DNA of 64,000 bases. It comes from Paramarasmius palmivorus. Taxonomy: Eukaryota > Basidiomycota > Agaricomycetes > Agaricales > Marasmiaceae. The stretch's first letter is position 1, and every line of letters starts with the position of its first letter. The DNA is taken from positions 248,001 through 312,000 of the forward strand of contig JAYKXP010000023.1 of the NCBI GenBank assembly GCA_037176845.1, given 5' to 3'. Below are positions 11,282 to 22,236 of this stretch, piece by piece. A model generated the notes under the pieces. It was not told the origin of the DNA. It was given only the letters and a program-made list of their open reading frames with translations, and ran no database searches. The position numbers and the translations under genes are program-made.

Positions 11282-11449
11282 ACACTAGTCCAATAGTCCT
11301 TTGCTTTGGGTAGGGGATATTCCGGCGTCCCTGCTCGCCACTCGATATACGATCTTGGTTCTTGTTCCTTGGGGATATTACGGCGTCCCAAACTCGCCAC
11401 TATACCAATATGAAATCGGTATTACTCTGGTTCGGCTAAGGTTTATAGA

Positions 11450-11464
11450 CCGGGGCCCATAACC
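11450..11464 (-). other. Primer-binding site (internal initiator tRNA-Met)
   Basis: Directly after the 5' LTR the minus strand reads GGTTATGGGCCCCGG. It resembles the Drosophila copia-type primer-binding site, GGTTATGGGCCCAG, which pairs with the anticodon region of the initiator tRNA-Met half molecule. This sets the orientation of the element. Confidence 0.88.
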
Positions 11465-11772
11465 TGTCAGAGTTTTAGATTGAACTCTGTTAGCAGCGAT
11501 AGCGCAGGTAAGCGCGATATAAACGATAGCTGATGACCAGAGGGGTTGAGATAGATGTGTAAACCAAGTCTATGATTATTGTAAGGTTTTCTGTCTAGGT
11601 TTTATACATGAGTAGGGATGAAAGATAAACCTAAAAGTACAAGTATAGACGCGATAGAAATAACTGTGGCTTTGTGTAAGTAAGTGGGTTAAACGAAATG
11701 ATACGAGCGGGTCAAGAGATATTCTAAGATGTGGCATGCATATGTAAATATAAACGTTCTATATTTCCAACA
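11465..11772 (-). repeat. 5' LTR of the copia-type element
   Basis: This 308-bp repeat is identical to 7809-8116. It should carry the element promoter reading leftward, away from the gene at 11943. Its outer edge is 170 bp upstream of that gene's start codon. Confidence 0.95.
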
Positions 11773-11777
11773 ACTCG
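11773..11777. repeat. Target site duplication, right (ACTCG)
   Basis: This is an exact copy of 7804-7808 and closes the insertion. Confidence 0.95.
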
Positions 11778-11880
11778 GAATTCAGTGATCAATGGTGCTT
11801 GGTACAGTCACGGTATCCTGGACGACGCACTACAGACACGACATGGTGAATTGCTTGACCAACAGCCTATAGGTCTTTTA

Positions 11881-11888
11881 TATATAAA
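11881..11888 (+). promoter_or_regulatory. TATA-like box of membrane protein copy 2
   Basis: TATATAAA lies about 55 bp before ATG 11943 and 109 bp after the retroelement boundary, so the core promoter survived the insertion. Confidence 0.5.
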
Positions 11889-11942
11889 TGTCTCCTGTAG
11901 CAAGGTAAGCTTCACGCCACCCTGGCTTCTCTGGTCATACTC

Positions 11943-13488
11943 ATGCCGCCAAACATTCCTCAAGAAGAGATCAAGGCAGTGATTTTTCGCAGCGCTGCTA
12001 TGTCGGTATGTAAAATATGTGTTCAGTTATAACTGTAACTCACTGACAGATAATCCAGACTATGCTTTACATCCATGGTATGCTTTGGGTTGCAACTACC
12101 TGGCTATTGGATGCACTAATTTTGTTGCCATTAGGCTTATACACCGTGTTCTTTGGTGCATACTTGTATATGATGCAGCATAAGCGCAATAACACCAGCG
12201 AAACAGCCCGCCATCATTTTTTTATATTATTTTTGACAGTGGCGCTCTTTATTCTCTCTACCGTTTTTGTTGTGGTATACACCATGGCTTCTGTTCAGTC
12301 ATCTCTCCTCATCGGCAAGTGGGGATCAGATGTTGATGGGGAAATATCCATTGAATCAGAGATATCAGAACTGGTGTACGTCAATTAGCTTCCTTCAGAG
12401 TGGCCACATAGCTGATTACCACTGCAATTGGTAGAACACTGGCTAAAATCCTGCCCGTACTTCTCAAGTATGAATTTCGGCACCCGTTCACAACTTATTG
12501 AACTGAATGTATGCACTCTAGTACTGCTGCAGACTGTATCCTTGTATGTGTTTTAACACCTGGCAATTGTTGTTGACTTTGATTATGCTTACCCTAGATT
12601 GACCGTTGTTATCTCATTTGGGGTTCCACAAATCGAGTCGCCATACCTCTTATCGTGGCTTCCATTATTGTGAATGGTGTGTGGATCAACTTGTCGCTTG
12701 CAGCTCAGGCTACTGTAACCATGTTCAAAGGTTTGGGTCTCGTAAATGGTGTCACACAAATACCAGCTGCTATGGCAAAGGGCGCAAATAACTCAAATCT
12801 GAATAAGATCCTCATGGTTGTTGCAAGCACTACCTGGTTTGCATACCTAGTATTTAGCACCATTTTTAACCTGGTGGTTACTATTCTTACTGGTGAGTCC
12901 TCCATTTGATACTTGAGTTTGTCCAACTGAACAATTTCAGCTTCGCGTATTTGGTGGATACACAGAGAAGCACGGCGGCATTATCATGGCTTCGCACCCA
13001 TATGTGGCTCTTTTCTGGATTCTGTTGTGAGGATTGTGTGAGCCGTCATCAACATTATAATCATAGCTTGATGATAAAGCTTGCGCACAGGCTGGAATCT
13101 GGGATGCTATACCCAATCAGCATGATTGCATTTCTGATTGTACGCCTCATTAATCTCCTTCAGGGGAACGTGTTTTTTGTAGATCTACTCCCTGTGCTCG
13201 TCCTCAGCTCGGTAAGTTGTGGCAGTTTTTTTTGGATTTGTTCCTTATACGTCGTCATATAAGGGAATCGCCCCAACATTGCTACTGGTACGCGCAAAAA
13301 TCAACACTACAACAGAGGAGTATCGGCAAACAATCTCGGATATTCGGTTCCCTAGCCAGCCACGCGTAGAAGGGGAAGACTATGTGCCTTCACCGGAAAT
13401 TGTTCTTTTGATCGGGAAGCCAGACGTGGTGGCAGACGATGAACGGGTTGGAGAAAATGAGGATGAGGAAGTATTGGAGCAGAAGTGA
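11943..13488 (+). CDS. Fungal multi-pass membrane protein, copy 2
   Basis: This is a multi-exon gene. Clear exons are 11943-12005, 12050-12077 and 12135-12375; a large exon at about 12600-12890 begins YLIWGSTNRVAIPL and carries two or more membrane segments; an exon begins about 12943 with RIWWIHREARRHY; another carries LESGMLYPISM; and the last, from about 13261, begins IAPTLLLVRAKI and ends in an acidic tail EDEEVLEQK. About seven hydrophobic segments are expected, with a cytosolic C-terminus. The family is common in Agaricomycetes and has no assigned function that I know of. One or two exons near 12430-12600 are uncertain. Paralogues are at 5653-6938 and 19602-21101. The retroelement at 7809-11772 inserted 170 bp upstream. 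Confidence 0.75.
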
Positions 13489-13792
13489 GGTCGGGGCATT
13501 TAAGAACACTCTGACGGTTTCAGATGGACTGTCGGTAATCGGTAATAACTTAACAGGCATGAAGCTGGGGCTATATGCACAAGTACTCAGTCCTTTGTGC
13601 TCGCTGAGCTTGCTGAGGCATCTTAGTTTAAGTCATTCATGTGTTAGAGTATCTCTCTTTTGTCTCTATATCACTTTGGACGCGTCATGGAGACCAGAAT
13701 GCGAGCGGCAATGGACTCGGAGCGCTAAAATCATGTGATGATGTGACGTGACGCTATAAGGCGTGAGGATCATCGCACATTTTTTTTTGGTC
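13489..13792. other. Intergenic, no gene seen
   Basis: This holds the 3' flank of the membrane protein gene. No supported feature is present. Confidence 0.4.
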
Positions 13793-14083
13793 CTACCCCC
13801 TTAGTCTTGGTATCAACGCTTCTACAATATCTTTCCGTGACCAGGCACTCAATCCCAACTCAATCCTCTTGTTGAGTGCGTTAACTGGAATGGTCTGGTA
13901 CAAATCTTGCTCGGCCTTCGTGACGTGATGCCAGCACCTGCTTTTTCCACCATCATCGATTTCTTCGTCACCAAGAATCTGAAAAGTAGATGGCTGAATT
14001 GCAAGGGTGGTACACATCCTTCCGGTAGATTTTTCGTTCTCTTCCATGAGACTTCTCTGACTTCGACCTTTTCCCCAGTACAA
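13793..14083 (-). CDS. Hypothetical fragment, unrecognised
   Basis: This 96-codon frame contains natural-looking sequence such as ILGDEEIDDGGKSRCWHH and ends KDIVEALIPRLRG. Upstream on the same strand a second frame (about 14000-14150) also looks coding (RIGDRRLSPESAIEDMKEYV). Together they look like one short gene broken by a frame change, or a relic. No domain is recognised and confidence is low. Confidence 0.3.
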   Translation of the reverse strand: MYWGKGRSQRSLMEENEKSTGRMCTTLAIQPSTFQILGDEEIDDGGKSRCWHHVTKAEQDLYQTIPVNALNKRIELGLSAWSRKDIVEALIPRLRG

Positions 14084-15191
14084 CGTATTCCTTCATATCC
14101 TCAATTGCACTCTCCGGGCTAAGACGTCGATCCCCTATGCGAGTTGGTACATTACTTAGATCATGACTTCGGGTATTTTGTGAGGACTATGGAGCTCTCG
14201 GCTCGTGGTTTGGTCGTTGCTAGCTGGTAAGCGCGAAATATTCTCTGTACAGGTTGGACGACGCTCACGGGTTTCCAAGCATTCTTTCCAGACCAATCGT
14301 TGAAGCACCCCATTGAACACTCATCTTCATCGAATACCTAGCTGCCACACAAATCTTCGGTCTAGAATGTCCAGCCCTGCTTAGGATAGTCGTACTTTCT
14401 CAAGACACCTTCGATGCATCACTCTGAATTCGTTATCGACGAGGGCCAGACATGGTCACACTATGTCTTTATGTGGGCTCTGGGGGGTTAGAAATGTCGT
14501 ACAAGGTGTTCTAGGCTGAGCCAACTGATTGAGTCGTTGCGGAAGATTGGGTACAAGGCAAGTTAAATCTGTCGCTGTTCTTTTCTTGCATATGCTAAAT
14601 ACCATCCTTAGCTTACTTTCTCTGGGCTCCTTGACCCAAGCATATCCTGATCATGTCTTTGCATCGCTATTCACCCAACATGCCTTGAACGTCAGCTCAC
14701 ATGTCGATAGCCATCTCGTGCTAGAACCTCCGAACCATCTTTTGTGTCTCGTCAGCGAACAACGAAATGATCCAGCTACCTGCGGGTTTGCAGGCCCGCG
14801 CTTCTACTAAAGCTCAATGCTGCATGAGAGTCGCCGACTCTCATTACCTATCTTTTACCGGTACCGGACTATTGCAAGGATCATACTGATTCATACAATC
14901 GAAGTTCGATGATCTCCTCTAACTTACATCTCTTATAACTTGTACGCTATGCATAGTAAAAGAAAGATTTTCTTATCTGTTTAGTTTTGACCAAGTTTTG
15001 ACCAGTCGATTGTCCCTAGCCCAGTCTGTAGTCTATGTAGATCTCCACGTGTCTCCGCCGCGGTCACGTATGCCAATGGCGTCATAGCGACCAGATTTTA
15101 CACTCTCTTCTTCCTCCCATATACTAGACGCGTTCGGTAAGGATTCAAGTCTGATCCTAAGAATAAGGTCTGACCCCGTTGAACCTCGCAG
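14084..15191. other. Intergenic, no gene supported
   Basis: A 93-codon plus-strand frame at 14529-14810 starts with a hydrophobic stretch but has no family match that I can see. Nothing is annotated. Confidence 0.35.
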
Positions 15192-17564
15192 ATGCCCAAA
15201 AAGCGACGAGTCGGCTCTCAAACCCAAACACCTCGAAACTCTCCTGGAGACAACGAAAATCATAACAGAGCAAGGAAGGGATCAAGACGTCGAAAAGGAA
15301 AGCTAGGATTTGTCAAGGAGTGTCCAATCGATATATTATTTGAGGTGCGTCGTCTCTCGTGGCGCTCTCTACCGAATCTCAAAGTGTTGTCAGATTTTTG
15401 GATACCTTGAGCCCGCCGACCTACTACGCCTAGCCAAAACCAGCAAAGACCTCAGAACTCATGAACCGCTCCGCGATCTCAGTATGGAGAAACTCCCGTG
15501 AAAATGCCGGAATACCAGAACCTGTGGCATCGATAAGCGAACCAGCCTATGCCAACCTACTCTTCAATCCAACATGCAGCGTACGAAAACATTCTGTTCT
15601 ACCCGTATCCCTAGTCAATCTCGTGTCTACTAGTTCTGTTATACTGCAAGAACTTCAGCCATTCAGTGGTTTGCTTTAGCCAGGTGTTGCAAGTCATGCC
15701 AAGCGCTTCAGTGAGCCATCTCTTTAAGTGTCGATGTATTCAACGGCGCTGACTGTGTTAGTTTCTCAACTCGTGAGGAGCTTGAAGAATCAGGTTTGGT
15801 TATGCCCCCCGTTATTCTGTTCTTCCTTCCTTCATGTCCGGACAACGCCAAAGACGACATGCCCTCACCAAGTGCGTCAGACTTGCCGTAGTAGACGATT
15901 CAAGAAACTGACCAAGATTCTACCCTCAGGTGAACCGGATGATTGGGTATACCTAACTACTGCTGCTGAAAGACTGTTTGAGGAATGGGTCCAATGGGAA
16001 CGACGTGGCGACAAGGAAGCGTTTTTACAATGGGCTCTCGAAACTTGCCGTAAAAAGACGGAAGAGTTCATGGTGTGTCTATCAGTTCTTCACTTTGGGC
16101 ACCTCAGAATCTCACCTTTACACAGCACCTCCGTATCTGTAAGGACTGGGTCGATGAGATGAGTCCTCGACAAGAAAGTGAAACGAAATGCCTTCGACAA
16201 GTCAGGTTCAACATGTACGTCGACGACATGTTCACTCATGACCATTTACTCACTGTGTCTGGGCAGGATAACGCGGAAACTCAAGGAAATGGGGTGGACC
16301 GAAGAGTTAGGAATCGGAAACTCGCGCCGTCAGCTTGAGAAGCACAAGTTGGTCAACCAACCAAGACTCTTAACCGAACAAGGTGAGGATAAACCATCTT
16401 CTCCCCAGTTCCTTGCAGCTAATAGCTCTTCTAGGTTGGGACAATATTAGCTCTACCTTGGATGCTTTCATGTCTTCTGTCAAGACCAATCGTCTCACCG
16501 AGCAACGTTCTGCAGCTCACGGAAGACGTCGTCATCTCCTCACTACCAAGCTTCTTACCGACTACTCCCAAAGACTCCCACGAGGCTTATTTCTGCCAGG
16601 AAGGACGGAGATTACACTCTTTGAACCATTTAGACGAATTATTGAAGACACTCCGCCATCCGAAAAGGTTGAAGCTTCGCATTTTGACGGAGCATTCACC
16701 CAGCTCCTTCCTTTCGTCGAGGATTGGAACAGGAATCGGCGAGAGAAGGCCTTGCAGGCATTGCAAGCATACCATCCCGGCGCTACCGCAGACCATCTGA
16801 CTCGAGTCACATCGTTGTTCGTGTGTTGCGACGAGAACTGCGTGTATAGCTACGAAGGTGTTGTTGGTCATCCGCCAATGCTTCAGTGTCCATCGGATGC
16901 TGAATGGAGGAAAGCTTGCGAACCGCGGATGCATGTCGGTGCTATCGAGAAGACGAAACATGTTTGTGAGCTCTACGGTATTAATCCCGAAACAACGTCT
17001 TTTCGTGATATGCTGGCTCGCAATCCCCTGCTGGAGTGTCTGACTTGCCGGTCAAAAGGGGGCATCCGGTGTATATTGAGATGGACTGCGTTGGTACGTG
17101 GTCCCGTCTATATTCTGCGCTAAGAGTGGCTTACGCTTGCTACAGTTCGAATGGTATTCTCCTCATCTTAAGGAAGATCACGAAATCATCGCTGTTCCCG
17201 AAGCCGATCTCCCCGTTATCCTGGAGAGAGAGAATGCAAGCAACGTTTGGCTCAAAAGTTATATAGAGGATTTGCGATGGTATATCTGTAAGGAGTGTGA
17301 TTATAGACATCGATTACGAGTTGTGAAATCGCATTTGAGGAAGGTGTAAGTGTTTTGAGGTATACCTTTTCGCGCGTGCAATGACTCAACCATGACAGGC
17401 ATGGAATTGAACAAGATATCAACGAGCATTGGGAGTTGATCCCTTCTGCGAACTTAGCTATGCTAGGCCCGAATGAAATCAAGCTGTATCCTCCTGGGAG
17501 AAAGGGACCACCAATAAAGTCGAGGATATATGATCGTGGATGGGGTTCGGATTCAGATCATTGA
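15192..17564 (+). CDS. F-box domain protein with Cys-rich regions
   Basis: The first exon starts at ATG 15192 with a basic leader (MPKKRRVGSQTQTPRN) and runs into an F-box: KECPIDILFE, an intron beginning GTGCGT, then IFGYLEPADLLRLAKTSK. The following text (RSAISVWRNSRENAGIPEP, then SEPAYANLLFNPTC and a CCKSCQAL Cys cluster) fits the common basidiomycete F-box family. To join these parts one base must be lost near 15450. Later exons contain a long frame (about 16440-17095), then ICKECDYRHRLRVVKSHLRKV and a C-terminus ending DRGWGSDSDH with TGA at 17562-17564. F-box proteins usually link substrates to SCF ubiquitin ligases. Exon borders between 15560 and 16440 are only approximate. Confidence 0.65.
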
Positions 17565-17899
17565 TGTACCATTTTTTTCGTTCATTGAACATCTACGATA
17601 CAAATTCACCATTTATTAGCGTGTTTACATGGTTTTTAGCACTATACACTCCGTACTGCTTCAACACGAGCAATATTTTCCCTGGTTCAGCTCGCCTCAA
17701 AGTCGGATGGATCGCCAACTTCGATGGATCGCTCCGTAGACGTCGGAGTGGACTGGACCTTTGTGGCTGTGAGATGCGTGGCGTATCGTTCGGACAATGG
17801 TGCTAGGTATCGAGCGTGGCCCAAAGGCCACAACCACAACCCGAAAAGGAAGTTCTGTGGACAATAGTCGGTGTACAGGCCATGCCACAGAGTCCTCTT

Positions 17900-17905
17900 T
17901 ATAAG
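17900..17905 (+). promoter_or_regulatory. TATA-like box
   Basis: TATAAG lies about 35-40 bp upstream of ATG 17940. This favours that ATG over 17871 or 18060 as the start of the next gene. Confidence 0.4.
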
Positions 17906-17939
17906 AACGAGGTGTACGGATGTCACTTTCATCCTCAAC

Positions 17940-19536
17940 ATGTTCTCGCTCCGCACGAATCACTCAAATGCAGCTATGGCAAGTCGTCCTTACTGCCCTT
18001 CGTTCGTTGATATTCAGCTAACACTTCCCCAGCACAATTCGTCCAACCGTGACTACCTCATGTCACCCATCTCAAAGCTTCCCGTCGAAGTCCTCAGCTC
18101 AATCTTCCTACAAACACGGGATCTAGAGCTGGAATCCAAGCCCAAACCGAGCCCCTATTTCCCTGCTTTGGATCCCTTAAACCCACTAAATTGCCATGCC
18201 ACCCCATGGATCCTCTCAAACGTCTCTCATCGCTGGCGCGCAATCGCAGAAACTACACCTTCTCTTTGGCGCCTCCTCAACGTCGAGATCACCGATGAAT
18301 TGGATAGAGTCCTCAATTCATCACGAACGAAAGAAGGTGTACCCGAGATCGTGGCTCAGAGAATGATCGAACGAGTCAAGAGGTGGATAGAGAACGCTCT
18401 CCCCAAACATGACTCAAACTATCTCCTCTCCGGAGACGGTCCTGGCTTGCTCCAAGTATCATACCGAAACTCGGGGTGGTTCATCCGTCGATGGGATTTA
18501 CTGTTATGGGAATCGTCACTTTTTCCGTACGCACAAGCAATAGCGAGACTTGACGTCAGCGCGCACTACAACCTTTTTCCTCTCTTGGACGGGCTAAAAG
18601 GACGTGTCGCGCGTCTTGAAGCGTTGAAATTCGATGTTCAGGGTATGAACCAAACATATCGTCTTCGCTTGGATGCATTTGCTGGTTCAAGGCTACGATC
18701 CGTGGAGATAAACGGTGTTTCCAGGTTTTGGGAGACTATCGCACTCCCCTGGGAACAAATGGCGGAATGCAATATCTCCGAAACGTCCATCACAGATTCA
18801 CTTAACGTGTTCTCTCTTGCACCGAATTTGGAACGATTCGCGGTCCGCACGGTTGGCATAAAGAATGATGGGCCGTTTCGCTGATTTACACGCGTTTGAT
18901 GCGTACCCCAATGTGGTCCTAGAGTCGTTGCGCGTTTTGGAATACTCACGCGGGACTGGAGGATCGTGGTACAAATGCCCCATGGTTAAGCTCGTTGCAC
19001 CGAATTTGGAGAAGTTGGTTGTGAAGGATAGAGAGGTTGTTTATCACCATGTTTTAGGGATGATTGAAAGGTCCGGTGCGAAGGTGAAGCACCTGGAGCT
19101 GAATCACGCGTATCGGAATGACCTCGAGAACATTGAAAGGTTGATCACGTCCACGTTCCCTTCGCTCAGGAACCTGGTAATCGACCTTGGCTGCAATCCG
19201 TCTGTCTATAGGTCAAAGTCGAATGGAATTTTGGAGTTTTTGATGGAGAAGATTCGTCCTGGCGAACTGGGTTTTGCGTGCCTCGAGAACCTTCAGCTTC
19301 TTGTGATGTGCCGTAGTAACCCTCGTTACAACAACTACAACGAAGAACTTCTTCTTGGGTTGTTGCAAGGTACCGATGCCTTTCATCGTCCCGGGTTGCG
19401 AGTTGAGCTCCATGTCTACGGTGAACGTTCAGACGAGTACGAAAGACTGGGCAGTGTGTTGATGTCCTCTGGGTGTGCGGTGGAAGAGAAAGGTCGGACG
19501 AAAGGAGGGGAATTATTGAGGATTTTTCATACCTGA
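17940..19536 (+). CDS. F-box/leucine-rich-type protein (one frameshift)
   Basis: From ATG 17940 (or 18060) the protein has an F-box near the N-terminus: SPISKLPVEVLSSIFLQ, then ATPWILSNVSHRWRAIAET and PSLWRLL, the usual Agaricomycete F-box-like pattern. A long C-terminal region with leucine-rich-repeat character follows. The frame ends at 18884 (TGA) but continues without loss of similarity in another frame from about 18865 (ADLHAFDAYPNVVLESLRVL) to the stop at 19536. One missing base near 18880 would restore a protein of about 530 residues. No intron is needed. A role as substrate adaptor for an SCF ligase is family inference only. Confidence 0.75.
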
Positions 19537-19601
19537 AAGTATACATAACCCGTTCTCATTATTCATTTAATCTCGAACATTAGAACACTTTACTATACAT
19601 A

Positions 19602-21101
19602 TTATACCGTGTTTTTCTCCCGACTACCACTACTCCCCTGTTCGACTTCTCGCGTCCCAAGCTCCAAGTTCAGAAAAGAATGTGTTTGTCCTTGGGATCT
19701 ACTAGCAGTGACAGTCTCCGCTGGGTGACTCGTAAACCGCATATCAGTCAACATTTCTTCCTGCAAATTCTCAGTGTTTTGTCCTAGTTGCGCGCGCACC
19801 AGAATTAACGTCGGTGCCAGACCCTTTCATAACAAGTCAGAATTAAAAAGTACACAAGCATAGAATTCTTACCGCAGCCAGCTCGGATAAGGGAGAAAGG
19901 TCGACGGGAGTCTGGTCTGGTATTGTGCTCGCTATGACTAAGGTCGCGATGGTCACTGCTGGATAGAGGAATCCAGATTCGAGTCTACATAGCCAATTAA
20001 ACCCGACTTTTGTTTGTGGAAACACAAGAACTGACATGATCCTTATAATGGATTGAAGTAGTCTGTCACTGATGAAAACGTTGCGTCCGTATGTTTGACG
20101 AGCTTGACGGTGTATCCACCATATACGGCCAGCTACAGTATTCAAATCAGAACAAGTGAGGTGACGGAGTATCCTAACGTACCAGTCAATATCGTTAAAA
20201 TGGAGTTAACAGCGGTACTAGCGATAGCGTATGCGTTGTAAAGAGTAGTACCTTTCAAGTACAGAGCATAGTCCGCGTCGTCGGCGGAGTCACTGAGGCC
20301 GACTATACTCATCACGCTGCCGACTAAACCGAGCACTGGGACGAGCAATGAGATTCAGATAGAACCAAGGAGAGTGGCGCTACTACATACGATTTGTGCC
20401 AGTTGACAAGAATATCAATGGAAACCCGACACGCTTTCTTGAGCTCCAAATGGTATAACAGCGGTGAACTAGCATGCAGTCTGCTGTGATACTGGTGTAG
20501 AAGTCAGTCTACGTCGTCGCGGCTATAAAAGGGACCTACTTTATAAGCACAGGGACAATGATTTCAATCGCGCTGGAGCGGTCATTAGTCAATCAAAACA
20601 TTAGGAATTTAACCCTGAGGTACTCACTAAAAGATCGTCTTCCGCTCATTATCTTCCATATACTCTATCAAGGGACCATAATCCCCTGTCCTAACCGCCG
20701 TAAAATGAATGATGGTTTGGTTAACCAACAAGCCGGTGTAATCCCCGACAAACGTAGTCGCCAATAAGAAAAGAATGACTGTCAAGGTGAGATAGAGCTT
20801 GCTATTCGGCAACTGATCGTCGGTTTTCGTCTTGCGGTGGAACATGTACATGCACGTTCCAAAGAGAAGGAGGTAGAAACCTATTAGGAAGTGGTGAGCT
20901 TGAAGGCCTTGAATATGCAACAGTGAGGCGCACCATAGACGAAATACATGAGCTAACAGAGAATCAGTTGTAGATGAGCTCATCTATCGAGGGCGCAGGT
21001 AAAAGATCACACACCGAAAGCGTCGTAAGTGGATAGACCACAATCCGCGTAACGGTCAAGAGCTCAGCCAAACCAGCAGGAATGGTTGAACTCGTCGACA
21101 T
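19602..21101 (-). CDS. Fungal multi-pass membrane protein, copy 3
   Basis: ATG at 21099-21101 starts MSTSSTIPAGLAELLTVTR. Short exons follow, including LMYFVYG, as in copies 1 and 2, then GFYLLLFGTCMYMF with adjacent membrane segments (20630-20880). Next come an exon with two hydrophobic stretches (about 20142-20348), GRIWWIHRQARQTYGRN (about 20085-20125), LESGFLYPAVTIATLVIAS, and a C-terminal tail ending REVEQGSSGSREKNTV with the stop at 19602-19604. The order of motifs and intron placement match the copies at 5653 and 11943 but the sequences are well diverged, so the duplications are not recent. Function is unknown; it is predicted to sit in a membrane with about seven segments. Some exon borders are uncertain. 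Confidence 0.7.
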
Positions 21102-21885
21102 CGTTGGGAGGTCCTCAAGTTGTCGACTGCGCTCTCGCTTATAGGGTATTTTATCGTATCTAAGTATACGTCACGGTTAGGAGTCTATTCACCGAGATCA
21201 CTATAATTAACGCACCTTCCCGCTGTCGTGGAGAACAGCGTATGTGGACGAGAATAGCGAGTTAATTACCTCGGATCTGCTCGAAAGCACGAGTTGTGGT
21301 TGTTCCAGATAGATCTAAGCCATCATGATAGATAACATTTCTGCTCGCAGCGTCCTGTTAGCACCTCAGGCTATTGAACGCATAAGTAGGACAAAGCTGA
21401 GATTTATTGTAGTGATTTACCCAAGATTTACCCAGTGAACCACACCCCCATTATCTCCGCCAAAGCTGTGCACGTAATCTATTTCTGAAGAGCGTCAGCA
21501 ACAGTATACGAGTTGGTATCTCAACTTACCTTTGAAAGCATGATAAGCGTGGCCTGAGGAGTATGATCCTCGGCAGGATCAGTTGTGGAGTAGGCTACTA
21601 GGGAGGTCAGAGTCCTCGTCGGATAGAGCACCGATAAGACCTTTGAAAAAGATAACGAGTATAACATTCTCGGAGAACGAAGCTGTGACGACGAGAAGCA
21701 TTGACCAATTTAGCTGGCAGATTCGCCGCGTTGCTAGGTTCTCGAGCTTGCGCTGGTCGGGAGAGCATGGAGAAGCCCTTCGAGATGATGGTGGTAACGG
21801 TTCAACGAATGTTTATCGGTTACGATATCTCGTCGTCACCTGAATCCCAGGAAAAAAGATCTGGAAATCATGCCAATATATAATG
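21102..21885. other. Intergenic, no gene seen
   Basis: The promoter of membrane protein copy 3 should be here. Two short plus-strand frames (21583-21883) are not supported. Confidence 0.4.
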
Positions 21886-21986
21886 TGGACACACTGGGAA
21901 TTGAACCCAGCACCCCCCGCAATGCTCATCAGCTTCTTTGACCGTCATGCTAAGCGGATGTGAATAACCAACTACACCATGTGCCC
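21886..21986 (-). tRNA. tRNA-Ala(AGC)-like, intron-containing, D-loop variant
   Basis: This has the same body as the other copies, with G3:U70 and anticodon AGC, and a 26-base intron after A37. It carries one extra T in the D arm (GGTTATTCAC where the others have GGTTATCAC), which also alters the A box. An A6 run at about 21853 gives a T6 terminator on the transcribed strand. It may be a functional variant or a pseudogene. Confidence 0.7.
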
Positions 21987-22236
21987 GATACCTCTCTCTG
22001 CCACACCTCCACGCTGTCATGGTCAACACCGAAACTGAGGAAGCGAAAACAGACAACAAAAACAATAGATACGTGCAAAAATCTCATAAATATGTCATGA
22101 CAATACGTGGTATAGTCCGTGCGTGAATGCGTGCGTGCGTGTGTGTGGGTATCCTCCTCCTTCCTCCTTCCTGCTCCTTCCATTCCTTCCCAACCCGAAA
22201 ACCAACTACCCCGAACCCCGGCCAACCAGAGAGACA

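Larger units (their letters stand above)
7809..11772 (-). mobile_element. Non-autonomous Ty1/copia-type LTR element (gag-protease only, TR-GAG-like)
   Basis: The element is 3964 bp long. It is bounded by two 308-bp LTRs that I find identical base for base, with TG...CA ends and a perfect ACTCG target duplication, so insertion is recent. It reads leftward: 5' LTR 11465-11772, primer-binding site 11450-11464, a gag-like frame, polypurine tract 8117-8125, 3' LTR 7809-8116. The 3.35-kb interior encodes gag, a CCHC zinc knuckle and an aspartic protease motif, but no integrase, reverse transcriptase or RNase H. It must therefore be moved by enzymes from another copia element. This architecture matches TR-GAG elements described in plants. 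Confidence 0.93.

Noticed and set aside
14529..14810. 93-codon plus-strand frame with hydrophobic start
   Set aside because: Could pass for a small secreted protein, but the downstream part has no family character and no intron support.
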